A DNA stretch of 64,000 nt. Source: Acidocella sp. KAb 2-4. Its GTDB lineage: Bacteria; Pseudomonadota; Alphaproteobacteria; Acetobacterales; Acetobacteraceae. The DNA is taken from positions 106,750 through 170,749 of the forward strand of contig NZ_JAJDJU010000004.1 in assembly GCF_020567705.1 (NCBI RefSeq). The letters run 5' to 3'. The position numbers and the translations under genes were made by a program. Position 1 is the first letter of the stretch. Each line of letters starts with the position of its first letter. The notes under the pieces were generated by a model, which searched no databases, was not told the origin of the DNA, and worked only from the letters and a program-made list of their open reading frames with translations. Positions 35,948 to 45,341 of this stretch are shown here, one piece after another.

Positions 35948-36499
35948 GCGGTTTCCTCCTTAATGATATTATTCGTTAGTATACCGTCCTTGCACCGGGT
36001 CGAGCTTTTTAATTTGAGATTTGTGCCCGGTACTTTTGTTTGTAGTTAAGTCCAAAGTTTTCTGTTTGACCAGCTAGTCGTTCGACTAAATATCTGTGGC
36101 GACTCGGGCAATTCGGTGTCGTCTTACCCTTAGCAAAGCTGGCGCGCTGAGCTTGAGCGCGGAAAAGCGACAAGGGAAAGGCCGATCAGTTGGCGCCAAA
36201 ACGTCAGACGATATGATCAATTATGCAGCCACACGCGCCGATTCGCGGCGGCTGACTGATTTCTCACGCAAATCCCCGCAATCCACCCTGCAGGGAGGCC
36301 AAATCAACCCGGCCTGCAACTCGCCGTTGGCAGGCGCCTTGTTGGCGAGGTTCGCGCCTGCCGGGCCAGAAGCGTCACAGCATCAGTTCCCGCCGCCTTG
36401 TCCATCGTTCGCCCCTCGGCGCGCGAGGCGCCCGTTGCTTGATCCCGCGGCGCCTTACCCAAGACACATGAGAGTTGTCATGAGCAGATCAACGTGGCC
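35948..36499. other. 552-base intergenic region
   Basis: The first about 150 bases are AT-rich and carry the permease promoter. The rest has no supportable gene; a plus-strand open frame at 36096-36566 has no recognisable protein features and runs into the antisense of the thiolase gene. A 9-bp stem (GGCAGGCGC at 36329-36337, GCGCCTGCC at 36354-36362) overlaps a competing CTCGCC/GGCGAG stem (36320-36349). Neither has a T-run. They lie downstream of the thiolase gene and could act in factor-dependent termination. Confidence 0.5.
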
Positions 36500-37702
36500 T
36501 CATACCCGCTCTAGTAGCAGGGCAATGCCTTGGCCGACGCCAATGCACATCGTGCACAGCGCATAACGCCCGCCTGTATCATGCAGCCGGTTGACGGCCG
36601 TGGCGATGATGCGCGCCCCGCTGGCCCCCAGCGGGTGCCCTAGCGCAATGGCGCCGCCCCAGGCGTTGACGCGCGCATCGTCATCGCTCAGCTCAAGCCG
36701 CCGCGTAACGGCCAGAGCCTGCGCGGCGAAAGCCTCGTTCAACTCGATCACATCGATTTGCGCGAGCGTCAGCCCGACGCGGGCCAGCAATTTCTGCGTG
36801 GCGGGCACCGGGCCGATACCCATGATGCGCGGCGCCACTCCGGCCGTGGCCATGCCCACCACGCGCGCGCGGGGCGCAAGGCCAAACCGCGCCGCCGCCT
36901 GGGCAGACGCCACCAATACCGCCGCCGCGCCATCATTCACGCCCGAGGCATTGCCCGCGGTAATCGTGCCGTCTTTGCGCACGATCGGCTTCAGCTTCGC
37001 CAGCGCCTCCAGCGTGGTGGCGCGCGGATGTTCGTCGATATCCACGATGATGTCCGCGCCCTTCTTTCCAGGCAGCGTCACCGGCGCGATTTCGCGCGCC
37101 AGATGCCCCGCCGCCTGCGCGGCCACCGTGCGCGCCTGGCTGCGCAGGGCGAATTCATCCTGCGCCTCACGTGCGATCCCATAATCCCGCGCCACATTCT
37201 CGGCCGTCTCCGGCATCGACTCGGTGCCATAGGCCGCTTGCATGCGGGGGTTCACAAAGCGCCATCCGATTGTGGTGTCATACACCGCGTTACTGCGCGA
37301 AAACGCCGTGTCGGCCTTGGGCAGCACGAAAGGCGCGCGGCTCATGCTCTCCACGCCGCCGGCGATGACCAATTCCGCCTCGCCCGTGCGGATGGCCCGC
37401 GCCGCGGTGCCCACCGCATCCATGCCCGAGCCGCAGAGGCGGTTCATCGTCGTGCCCGGCACAGCCTCGGGCAAACCAGCGAGCAGCGCCGCCATGCGCG
37501 CGACATTGCGGTTATCCTCTCCCGCCTGATTGGCGCAACCCAGAATCACCTCGTCCACCAAAGCCGGATTAAGGCCCGGATTACGCGCCAATAATGCGGC
37601 AATCGGATGAGCCGCGAGATCGTCGGTACGCATGGCGCTGAGCGCGCCGCCATAGCGGCCGAAAGGCGTGCGGATGGCATCGCAGATGAAGGCATCGGTC
37701 AT
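36500..37702 (-). CDS. Acetyl-CoA acyltransferase (thiolase), 3-oxoadipyl/pimeloyl-CoA type
   Basis: A 400-residue thiolase. The nucleophile Cys is in TTMNRLCGSGMDAV, the His in NAWGGAIALGHPLGASGAR and the second Cys in ALCTMCIGVGQG. From memory it is closest to PcaF/PaaJ-type 3-oxoadipyl-CoA thiolases; within this operon it should cleave the beta-ketoacyl-CoA made from pimeloyl-CoA. It is the last gene of the cyclohexanecarboxylate operon; its ATG overlaps the stop of the preceding gene. Confidence 0.9.
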   Translation of the reverse strand: MTDAFICDAIRTPFGRYGGALSAMRTDDLAAHPIAALLARNPGLNPALVDEVILGCANQAGEDNRNVARMAALLAGLPEAVPGTTMNRLCGSGMDAVGTAARAIRTGEAELVIAGGVESMSRAPFVLPKADTAFSRSNAVYDTTIGWRFVNPRMQAAYGTESMPETAENVARDYGIAREAQDEFALRSQARTVAAQAAGHLAREIAPVTLPGKKGADIIVDIDEHPRATTLEALAKLKPIVRKDGTITAGNASGVNDGAAAVLVASAQAAARFGLAPRARVVGMATAGVAPRIMGIGPVPATQKLLARVGLTLAQIDVIELNEAFAAQALAVTRRLELSDDDARVNAWGGAIALGHPLGASGARIIATAVNRLHDTGGRYALCTMCIGVGQGIALLLERV

Positions 37703-39735
37703 GGCGCGGACTCCGTCAGCAAAAGATCAAGGGAGCCGCGCCGGAAACCGAAACCGGCGGCGGCGGCGATGATGTCGATGCCGCGTTCCAGCGCGGCGCG
37801 GTCCTGCATGCGCGCCCAATACACGGGCCCGCCCACATGGCGCGGAAAACCATAGCCCTGCACCAGCACGACATCGATATCCGAGGCGCGCTGCGCCACG
37901 CCGTCGGCCAGCAGCAAGGCCGCCTCGTTCACCATGGCCGCGAGCGCACGGCGCTGAATGTCTTCCGGCGCCAATGGGTGCCGGCTCACGCCACGCGCTG
38001 CCGAGGCGGCGGCAATGATGCCGCGCACCGTGGCGTCGCTGCCCGCGCTGCGCTTGCCCGCGGCATAGGTGTAATAGCCCGCGCCGCTCTTGCGGCCAAA
38101 GCGTCCCTGCGCGCAGAGTTCGTCGAGCACCGGCACATAGCGCGTGCGTGGGTCGCGTCGCGCGGCCTGGGCGGCGCGCATACGCCAGGCAATGTCCAGC
38201 CCGGAGAGGTCGGCCACCGCGAACGGCCCCATGGCAAAGCCGAACGCCTCCAGCGCCGCGTCCACCTCCTCGGGCCAAGCCCCGTCCTCCAGCATGAATT
38301 CGCACTGGGTGCGGTAGGCATTGTAAATGCGGTTGCCGATGAAGCCGAAAGCGTTGCCGCACAGCACGGGCAGCTTCTTGAGCCGCTTGCCGAATTCCAT
38401 GCCGGCGGCGGCGAGGTCGGGCGCCGAGGCGCTGCCGGGCACCACCTCCAGCAGCTTCATCACATTCGCCGGCGAGAAGAAATGCAGCCCCAACACATCC
38501 TGCGGGCGGGACGTCGCGGCGGCGATGGTGTCAATATCGAGATACGAGGTATTGGTCGCCAGCACCGCGCCGGGCTTGGCATGGGCATCGAGCTGGCGGA
38601 ACACCTCCTGCTTCACCGCCAGATCCTCAAACACCGCCTCAATCACGAGGTCGGCCGGCGCGATCTCCGCCCATCCCGTGGCGAGGCTGAGGCGCAGCTT
38701 CGTCGCCAGCGCGGGCGTGATTTTTCCGGCGGCGGCGCGTTCGGCCAGCGCGGCGCACAGACGCTCTCCGGCTTTCGTCAGCAAATCCGCATTCTGGTCA
38801 TACAGGATGACGGCAAACCCCTCCTCCAGCGCCGCTTGCGCGATGCCGCTGCCCATGGTCCCAGCGCCGATCACGGCCACGGTTTCAATGGCGCGTGGCG
38901 TGGCACGCAACGCGGCGGGCAGGCGCATGGCCTCGCGCTCGGCGAAGAACATATGGCGCAGCGCCGCCGCCTCGGGGCTGGCGCGCAGCGCAAGGAAGGG
39001 GGCGCGCTCGCGCGCCAGGCCCTCGGCAAAGGGCAGTGCGGCGGCGTCCTTCACCGCCGCGATGGCGGCCACCACGGCGGGGCGGCCCTTGCCGGCCTTC
39101 AACGCCGCCACCTCGGCCTTCGCCACCGCTTCCGGGGCCTCGGGCGGCACCGGCAGCGCGCTCACCCGCCGCTTGGCGGGCAAATGCGCGACCGCCGCGC
39201 CCACCACATCGACCTCGACCACCTCGTCCACAACGCCCAGCCGATGCGCCGCCCCGGCGCCAATCCGCTCAGCCGTGCCAATGAGTCGCAACGCCGCGCT
39301 CACCCCCACCAGGCGCGGCAGGCGCTGCGTGCCGCCCGCACCGGGAATCACGCCCAGCGTTACCTCCGGCAGGCCCAGCACCGTGCCCGCCTCCGCGATG
39401 CGCACATCGCAAGCCAAAGCCAACTCCAACCCGCCGCCCAGCGCCGCGCCATGCAGCGCCGCCACCACCGGCTTCGGACACGCCTCGATGGCCGCGAAAA
39501 CATCCGGCAGAAAGGGTGCCTCCGGCGGCTTGCCGAATTCCTTGATATCCGCGCCCGCGATGAACGTGCCCCTCGCCCCGGCGATGACGCCGCCGCGCAA
39601 GCTCTCATCCGCGCCCAGCCGCGCCAACGCCGCCATCAGCGCCGCGCGCACCGGCTGCGACAGCGCATTCACCGGCGGATTGCTGATCTCCATGACCAGC
39701 ACACCCTCGCGCACCGAGAGTTGCAGCGCCTCCAT
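37699..39735 (-). CDS. Fused enoyl-CoA hydratase/3-hydroxyacyl-CoA dehydrogenase
   Basis: A 678-residue bifunctional beta-oxidation enzyme. The N-terminal crotonase half shows the oxyanion segment FIAGADIKEFG and ALGGGLELALACDVRI; the C-terminal half has the NAD fold VIGAGTMGSGIAQAAL, HFFSPANVMKLLEVVPG and the GFIGNRIYNAY hinge. It should process dicarboxylic enoyl-CoAs such as the one from pimeloyl-CoA. The ATG at 39735 is one base after the stop of the acyl-CoA dehydrogenase gene; a longer frame would overlap that gene. Confidence 0.92.
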   Translation of the reverse strand: MEALQLSVREGVLVMEISNPPVNALSQPVRAALMAALARLGADESLRGGVIAGARGTFIAGADIKEFGKPPEAPFLPDVFAAIEACPKPVVAALHGAALGGGLELALACDVRIAEAGTVLGLPEVTLGVIPGAGGTQRLPRLVGVSAALRLIGTAERIGAGAAHRLGVVDEVVEVDVVGAAVAHLPAKRRVSALPVPPEAPEAVAKAEVAALKAGKGRPAVVAAIAAVKDAAALPFAEGLARERAPFLALRASPEAAALRHMFFAEREAMRLPAALRATPRAIETVAVIGAGTMGSGIAQAALEEGFAVILYDQNADLLTKAGERLCAALAERAAAGKITPALATKLRLSLATGWAEIAPADLVIEAVFEDLAVKQEVFRQLDAHAKPGAVLATNTSYLDIDTIAAATSRPQDVLGLHFFSPANVMKLLEVVPGSASAPDLAAAGMEFGKRLKKLPVLCGNAFGFIGNRIYNAYRTQCEFMLEDGAWPEEVDAALEAFGFAMGPFAVADLSGLDIAWRMRAAQAARRDPRTRYVPVLDELCAQGRFGRKSGAGYYTYAAGKRSAGSDATVRGIIAAASAARGVSRHPLAPEDIQRRALAAMVNEAALLLADGVAQRASDIDVVLVQGYGFPRHVGGPVYWARMQDRAALERGIDIIAAAAGFGFRRGSLDLLLTESAP

Positions 39736-39736
39736 C

Positions 39737-40897
39737 TCAGGCCGACCGCAGCATTTCGCGGCCGATGATGATCTGCTGGATCTGCGTGGTGCCCTCATAC
39801 AGGCGCAGCAGGCGGACATCGCGGTAGAACCGCTCGACCTTGTATTCGTTGATATAGCCAGCGCCGCCATGGATCTGCACGCCGCGATCGGCGACGCGGC
39901 CGACCATCTCGGTGCAAAACAGCTTGGCGCAGGAGGCCCGCATGCTCACCTCAGGGTCGCTCTCATGCACCGGCTTCAGGTCGAAGCGGCGGGTGACATC
40001 CTGCACCAGCGACCACCCGGCCAACAGCTCGGCCTGGGAATCCGCGAGCATCGCCTGGATGAGCTGGAACTCGCCAATGGCCTTGCCAAACTGCTTGCGC
40101 TCGCGCGCGTAATTTACCGATTCCTCGATGATGCGCTGGGCCGTGCCGCATGCCACGGCGGAGATGTGCAGGCGCCCGCGGTCGAGCACCTTCATCGCGG
40201 TCTTGAAGCCCTGGCCTGGCACGCCGCCGATGATGTTGGCGGCGGGCACGCGCACATCCTCCAGGATCACGTCGCAGGTCTTGGTGCCGCGCTGCCCCAT
40301 CTTCTTGTCCGGCTTGCCCAGGCGCAGGCCCGGCGTGTCGGCTGGCACGATGAAGGCGGAAACACCCGATGCCCCCGGCCCACCCGTTCGGGCCATCAAC
40401 GTGAACGCGCCCGCGCGCGGCGCGTTGGTGATGTAGCGCTTGGTGCCGTTGAGCACGTAATGATCGCCATCCAGCTCGGCACGGGTTTTCAGCGATGCCG
40501 CGTCGGACCCGGCATCCGGCTCGGTGAGCGCGAAGGACATGATCAGCTCGCCCGAGGCGACACGGGGCAGGATCTCGTGTTTCTGCGCCTCGGTGCCATC
40601 CATCAGAATGCCCTGCGAACCAATGCCGACATTGGTGCCGAACACCGAGCGGAAGGCGAGCGCGGTGCGTCCAAGCTCGAAAGCCACCCGCCCCTCCTGG
40701 CTCATCGACAAGCCGATGCCGCCATATTCCTCAGGAATGGAGAGGCCGAACAGCCCCAGCTCCTTCATCTCCGCGACAATCTCTTCGGGAACCTCGTCAT
40801 GGTCCTCGACATGGTTTTCGGCGGGCACCAAGCGCTCACGGATGAAGCGCTGGATCGTCGCCAGCAGGATCTCGAAGGATTCATTGTCGAGGGCCAT
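39737..40897 (-). CDS. Acyl-CoA dehydrogenase, likely pimeloyl-CoA or ring-derived acyl-CoA
   Basis: A 386-residue acyl-CoA dehydrogenase: FAD/substrate motif SFALTEPDAGSDAASL, RYITNAPRAGAF, arginine-containing QRGTKTCDV, and the catalytic-base region LYEGTTQIQQ with the normal glutamate. It sits between BadK and the fused hydratase/dehydrogenase, so it should introduce the double bond in the linear dicarboxyl-CoA produced by ring opening. ATG at 40897; the upstream frame extension overlaps BadK. Confidence 0.88.
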   Translation of the reverse strand: MALDNESFEILLATIQRFIRERLVPAENHVEDHDEVPEEIVAEMKELGLFGLSIPEEYGGIGLSMSQEGRVAFELGRTALAFRSVFGTNVGIGSQGILMDGTEAQKHEILPRVASGELIMSFALTEPDAGSDAASLKTRAELDGDHYVLNGTKRYITNAPRAGAFTLMARTGGPGASGVSAFIVPADTPGLRLGKPDKKMGQRGTKTCDVILEDVRVPAANIIGGVPGQGFKTAMKVLDRGRLHISAVACGTAQRIIEESVNYARERKQFGKAIGEFQLIQAMLADSQAELLAGWSLVQDVTRRFDLKPVHESDPEVSMRASCAKLFCTEMVGRVADRGVQIHGGAGYINEYKVERFYRDVRLLRLYEGTTQIQQIIIGREMLRSA

Positions 40898-40916
40898 GGT
40901 TTTGCTCCCGGGGACG

Positions 40917-41690
40917 TTAGCGGTGGATGAAATGAGGGGCGCGCTTTTCGATGAAGGCGCGCAGCCCCTCGCGCGCATCGGCGCTCGCGAAGCGGGCATA
41001 GAGTTCGCGCCGCTCAAACAAGATGCCCTCGCTCAAGCTGGTCTCGAAGGCGCGGTTCACCGCCTCCTTCACCACCATCAGCGCCGGGGCGGAGAATTCC
41101 GCGATCTTGCCCGCCAGCGCCAGCGCCTGGGCGCGCAGCTCGGCGGTGGGGACGACGCGCGAGACCAGACCGGCGCGCTCGGCCTCCGCGGCGTCCAGCA
41201 TGCGCGCGGAGAGACACATATCCATCGCCTTGGCCTTGCCGATGGCGCGGGCGATGCGCTGCGTGCCCCCCGCGCCGGGGAGCAAAGCGAGTTTGATTTC
41301 GGGCAGGCAGAATCTGGCATTTTCAGCGGCGAGCACGATATCGCAGGCCAGCGCCAGCTCGCAGCCGCCACCCAGCGCGACCCCGGCCACCGCCGCCAGC
41401 ACCGGCTTGCGCACGCGCCTTATGGTCTCCCAGTTGCGGGTGATGAACTGCTCCGCGTAAACATCGCTGTAGGTGTAATCGGCCATCTCCGCGATATCGG
41501 CGCCCGCGGCGAAGGCTTTGTCATTGCCGGTGATCACGATCACGCCGATGCCCTCATCAGCGTCGAACGCCAGTAGCGCCGCGCCCAGCGCATCCATCAG
41601 CGCGCCGTTGAGCGCGTTCATCTGCACCGGGCGGTTGAGCGTGATCAGCCCAACCCGTCCATGGCGCTCGGTTAAAACCTCATCCGCCAT
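40917..41690 (-). CDS. badK: Cyclohex-1-ene-1-carboxyl-CoA hydratase (BadK-like)
   Basis: A 257-residue crotonase. Both catalytic glutamates are present, in GGGCELALACD and LPEIKLALLPGAGGTQR, so it is a hydratase and not merely an isomerase. Position after aliA and the neighbourhood of badH and badI indicate hydration of cyclohex-1-enecarboxyl-CoA to the 2-hydroxy compound, the BadK step. By sequence alone it could be a generic enoyl-CoA hydratase. Its start overlaps the end of the ligase gene by 11 bases. Confidence 0.78.
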   Translation of the reverse strand: MADEVLTERHGRVGLITLNRPVQMNALNGALMDALGAALLAFDADEGIGVIVITGNDKAFAAGADIAEMADYTYSDVYAEQFITRNWETIRRVRKPVLAAVAGVALGGGCELALACDIVLAAENARFCLPEIKLALLPGAGGTQRIARAIGKAKAMDMCLSARMLDAAEAERAGLVSRVVPTAELRAQALALAGKIAEFSAPALMVVKEAVNRAFETSLSEGILFERRELYARFASADAREGLRAFIEKRAPHFIHR

Positions 41691-43341
41691 GCGCGCCTCC
41701 CGTCAGATGCGTGCGCAACCGCTCGCGCAGCTTGAATTTCTGGATCTTGCCCGAGGGCGTCGCGGGCATCGCCTCCAGCACTTCCAGCCGTTCGGGGATA
41801 TATTGCATCGCCACCTGCTTCGCCTTGAGAAAAGCAACCAGTTCCGGCAGCGTCAGGCTCTCACCCTGCTTTGGCACCACGACAGCGCAGGCGCGCTCGC
41901 CCATACGCTCATCGGGGTAGCCCACCACCGCCACCGCCGCGATGGCGGGGTGCTGGTAGAGCATCGCCTCGATCTCCACGACCGGAATATTCTCGCCGCC
42001 ACGGATGATCACATCCTTGCTGCGCCCGGTGATGCGGATATAGCCGCGCTCATCCATGCGGGCGACATCGCCCGTGTCGAACCAACCATCGCAGTCCGTG
42101 CCGTTCAGTTCCGGTCGCTTCAGATAGCCGCCGAAATTTGAGCAGGAGCGCACATAGAGCTGGCCCGGCTCGCCATGCGGCAACGCGTGGCCGTCGAGAT
42201 CCGTCACTTTCACCTCGACGCCCGGCAGCGGCAAACCGTCGGTATTCACCGCCCGCTCATCGTCATCCTCGGGGCGGGTCAGCGTCACCGCGCCATTTTC
42301 GGTCATGCCCCAGGCGGAAATGATCTTCACACCCAGCGTCTGCTGCGCCTGCTGCACCAGCGGCGAGGGGATCGGCGCCCCGGCGCATAGGAAGAGGCGC
42401 AGCGACGGCAGCCCAACCCCGGCCTCGGCCACCGTGCGCGCGAGATCGGTGAGGAATGGCGTCGACGCCATGGTGAAGCTGGCCTGCTCGGTGCGGATGA
42501 TCTCCACTGCCTTCGGCGCCTGCCAGATATCCTGCAGCACCGCGCGGGCACGCAGGATGATCGGCATCATCAGCCCGTACATGAAGCCGGTCTGGTGGGC
42601 CATCGGCGAGGCCATCAACACCACGTCATCCGCGTTCAGATGCAGCCGCCCGGCATAGGGAAGGATGTTCGAGAACGTCGTATTGGCGCTGTGCATCACG
42701 CCTTTCGGCTGGCCCGTGGTGCCGGAGGTATAGAGCAGCTGCGTGATATCATCGCCATTGGGGCGGTTGGCGTGCAAAATCTCCGCCGCGTCGGGCGCAC
42801 TCTCCCATTCCGGCCCGCTCAGCAGAGCCTCAAAACTATCCGCCCCGTCGCCATCCACCACCACGACGTGGCGCAGCGCGGGCAATTCCGCCTGCAATCC
42901 CTTTGCCATCGCCTCGAAGTCGAAATTGCGGAACTGTTTCGGCACGATGAACAGCTTGGTCTCGGCGTGGCCCAGCATGAAACGCAACTCGTGCTCGCGG
43001 AAGATATGCATCAACGGGTTGAGCACAGCGCCGATGCGCGAGCAGGCCAGATAGGTGAGCGTGACTTGCCACCAATTGGGAAGCTGGCAGGCCACCACAT
43101 CGTTACGGCCAATGCCGAGACGGGTCAGCCCGACGGCGATACGATCCGCCATCCGCGCCATGTCCGCATAGGTGAAGCGGCGAACATCGCCTGCCTCCAC
43201 CCGGTAAGCCGTGAGAGCCAGCTTATCCGGGCAGTTGCGCAGGCAGTCTTCCAACGCGTCGTTAATCGTGCGGTCGCGCCAATGGCCCTGGGCGAGCATC
43301 TTCGCGCGCCGGGGCGGCAGCAAGACGGCGTCGAATTGCAT
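41680..43341 (-). CDS. aliA: Cyclohexanecarboxylate-CoA ligase (AliA-like)
   Basis: A 553-residue acyl-adenylating enzyme. The P-loop is LLYTSGTTGQPKGVMHS, the adenine motif SAWGMTENG, and the C-terminal domain has GWFDTGDVARMDERGYIRITGRSKDVI and the catalytic Lys in ATPSGKIQKFKLRE. It activates the free acid with ATP and CoA. Assignment to cyclohexanecarboxylate rests on its place between aliB-, badH- and badI-like genes; the domain alone would fit many carboxylic acids. Confidence 0.85.
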   Translation of the reverse strand: MQFDAVLLPPRRAKMLAQGHWRDRTINDALEDCLRNCPDKLALTAYRVEAGDVRRFTYADMARMADRIAVGLTRLGIGRNDVVACQLPNWWQVTLTYLACSRIGAVLNPLMHIFREHELRFMLGHAETKLFIVPKQFRNFDFEAMAKGLQAELPALRHVVVVDGDGADSFEALLSGPEWESAPDAAEILHANRPNGDDITQLLYTSGTTGQPKGVMHSANTTFSNILPYAGRLHLNADDVVLMASPMAHQTGFMYGLMMPIILRARAVLQDIWQAPKAVEIIRTEQASFTMASTPFLTDLARTVAEAGVGLPSLRLFLCAGAPIPSPLVQQAQQTLGVKIISAWGMTENGAVTLTRPEDDDERAVNTDGLPLPGVEVKVTDLDGHALPHGEPGQLYVRSCSNFGGYLKRPELNGTDCDGWFDTGDVARMDERGYIRITGRSKDVIIRGGENIPVVEIEAMLYQHPAIAAVAVVGYPDERMGERACAVVVPKQGESLTLPELVAFLKAKQVAMQYIPERLEVLEAMPATPSGKIQKFKLRERLRTHLTGGAHGG

Positions 43342-43383
43342 GGATCATGTTCCTCATCATGGCATTCTTGTTTTTATACTCGC

Positions 43384-44535
43384 TCAGGCCGGCACGGCCT
43401 GACGCCCGACGCGGGTGCGCGCGATGATCGTCTTCATGATCTGCGCCGTACCGTCGCCGATCTGGAACCCCAGAACGTCGCGCAGACGCTGCTCCATCAG
43501 CCCACGGTCATAACCGCCATGGCCAAAGCAGAGCAGACATTGGTGGATGACGTCATAGGCCAGTTTCGGCCCCCACCATTTGCACATCGCCGCCTCGGCG
43601 GTGTGCGGCAGATGGCTGTCCTTCAGCCACAGCGTCTGCAGGCAGAGCAGGCGCGCGGCCTCAACCTGTGTATCGAAATCCGCCAGCGTGTGGGAAACAC
43701 CCTGGAATGATACCAGAGGTTTACCAAAGGCCTCACGCTGCGCGACGTACTCCCATGTCTCCTCCAGCGCCACGCGGGCCACCGCCAGCACCTGCAACCC
43801 GATCAGCGCGCGCGAGAAATCGAAGCCCTGCATCACCTGCACGAAGCCCTTGTTCTCGGACCCCAGGCGATGATTCACCGGCACGCGCACATTCTCGAAG
43901 AAGATCGAGCCGCGGCCAATGGCGCGCTGGCCGTGGCAGTCGAACCGGTTGCGGGTAATGCCCGGCAGATCCATCGGCACCAGCAGCGCGGTCACGCCAT
44001 GCGCGCCGGACTCCACCGTGCCGGTGCGGCCAAAAACCACGGCGGCATCGGCCTGGTCAGCGGCCGAAATCGAGGTCTTCTCGCCATTCAGCACGTAAAA
44101 ATCGCCGTCGCGCTCCACGCGCAGGCGCAGATTAGCGGCATCCGACCCGCCGCGCGGCTCGGTCAGCGCGATGGCGAACAGCGCCTCGCCCGCCACCAGC
44201 TTGCGCAGCCAGGGGCCGACGATTTCCGGCTCGCCATGTTCAGCCAGGATCTGCCCATTCAGCGAGGCGAGCAGGTTGATATAGGAAATGCTGAGATCAG
44301 CCCTCGCGATTTCCTCATGGATCACGCCCGCCGCGATGCGGCTCATGCCCAGCCCACCATATTCCTCTGGCAGTTCGGGAGCGATAAACCCCATCTCTCC
44401 CATCTCGCGCATGATCGCGCGGTCCAGCACGCGGGTCTGGTCACGCTCCTGAAAACCCGGTGCCACACGGTCCTGCGCGAAGCGCCGCGCCTGCTCGGCC
44501 AGCGCCTGAAGCTCCTCGGTGATATAAGGGTTCAT
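43384..44535 (-). CDS. aliB: Cyclohexanecarboxyl-CoA dehydrogenase (AliB-like) with Asp at the catalytic-base position
   Basis: A 383-residue acyl-CoA dehydrogenase that makes cyclohex-1-enecarboxyl-CoA. FAD motif AIALTEPRGGSDAANL and GEKTSISAADQADAAVV are clear. Where most family members have Y-E-G-T with the catalytic glutamate, this protein reads IGDGTAQIMK, so the base is aspartate (D361). The other acyl-CoA dehydrogenase in the operon keeps the glutamate. Aspartate-based variants are known among alicyclic acyl-CoA dehydrogenases, though at what position I cannot confirm. The start is ATG at 44535; a GTG at 44547 overlapping the badI stop is possible. Confidence 0.85.
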   Translation of the reverse strand: MNPYITEELQALAEQARRFAQDRVAPGFQERDQTRVLDRAIMREMGEMGFIAPELPEEYGGLGMSRIAAGVIHEEIARADLSISYINLLASLNGQILAEHGEPEIVGPWLRKLVAGEALFAIALTEPRGGSDAANLRLRVERDGDFYVLNGEKTSISAADQADAAVVFGRTGTVESGAHGVTALLVPMDLPGITRNRFDCHGQRAIGRGSIFFENVRVPVNHRLGSENKGFVQVMQGFDFSRALIGLQVLAVARVALEETWEYVAQREAFGKPLVSFQGVSHTLADFDTQVEAARLLCLQTLWLKDSHLPHTAEAAMCKWWGPKLAYDVIHQCLLCFGHGGYDRGLMEQRLRDVLGFQIGDGTAQIMKTIIARTRVGRQAVPA

Positions 44536-44543
44536 CGCGCCGC

Positions 44544-45326
44544 TCACTTTGCGTATTTGCGGAACTCGGGCTTGCGCTTCTCCTTCAGCGCATTCACGCC
44601 CTCGCGCGATTCATCCGTGTCGTAATAGAGCTTCAGCGCATACATCCCCAGCCCGGCGATACCGGCCTGATGCGCGGTGTCCATGTTGAAGCTGCGCTTG
44701 GCGATGGCCAGCGCCGTGGGCGAGCGTTCGCACAGCTCCTCGCCCCATTTCTGCACCTCGGCGTCGAGCTGCTCATGCGGCACGCAAAGATTGGCCAGCC
44801 CCATCGCCTCCGCCTCCTTGCCCGAGTAACGGCGGTTCATATACCAGATCTCACGCGCCTTCTTCTCGCCCACCACGCGAGCCAGAAAGGCGGTGCCATA
44901 ACCCGGATCGACCGACCCCATCTTCGGCCCAACCTGCCCAAAGATCGCCCTCTCCGAGCAAATCGTCAGATCGCAGATGGTGGCGAGCACATTGCCGCCG
45001 CCAATGGCGTAACCCTGCACGCGGGCGATCACCGGCTTCGGCACGTCGCGGATGGCGGTGTGCAGTTCCTCCATGGGCAGACCGATCGTGCCGCGCCCGT
45101 CGTAATTGCCATCATGCGCCGACTGGTCGCCACCCGTGCAAAACGCCTTGTCGCCAGCCCCGGTGAGCACGATGGCGCCAATCGATTTATCATAGCCCGC
45201 GCGGTTCATCGCCTTGATGATCTCGTCGCAAGTGGTGCCGCGGAAGGCGTTCATCTTCTCCGGGCGGTTGATGATGATCCAGGCCACGCCGTTGCGGACC
45301 TCGTAGAGAATATCCTCGTAATTCAT
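44544..45326 (-). CDS. badI: 2-Ketocyclohexanecarboxyl-CoA hydrolase
   Basis: A 260-residue crotonase-superfamily ring-opening hydrolase that turns 2-ketocyclohexanecarboxyl-CoA into pimelyl-CoA. It is almost superimposable on remembered R. palustris BadI: MNAFRGTTCDE, GGDQSAHDGNYDGRGTIGLP, GYAIGGGNVLATICDLTI and VGPKMGSVDPGYGTAFLAR. MenB, the nearest other family, lacks this combination. It lies 15 bases after badH. Confidence 0.95.
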   Translation of the reverse strand: MNYEDILYEVRNGVAWIIINRPEKMNAFRGTTCDEIIKAMNRAGYDKSIGAIVLTGAGDKAFCTGGDQSAHDGNYDGRGTIGLPMEELHTAIRDVPKPVIARVQGYAIGGGNVLATICDLTICSERAIFGQVGPKMGSVDPGYGTAFLARVVGEKKAREIWYMNRRYSGKEAEAMGLANLCVPHEQLDAEVQKWGEELCERSPTALAIAKRSFNMDTAHQAGIAGLGMYALKLYYDTDESREGVNALKEKRKPEFRKYAK

Positions 45327-45341
45327 CGCGCTTCCCTCTCG

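Noticed and set aside
36096..36566. 156-codon open frame in the gap before the thiolase gene
   Set aside because: No recognisable protein, no ribosome-binding site, and it overlaps the thiolase gene on the other strand.
37837..40930. Very long plus-strand open frames (up to 867 codons) opposite the beta-oxidation genes
   Set aside because: Alanine/arginine/histidine-rich translations without any domain pattern; the minus strand carries clearly recognised enzymes.
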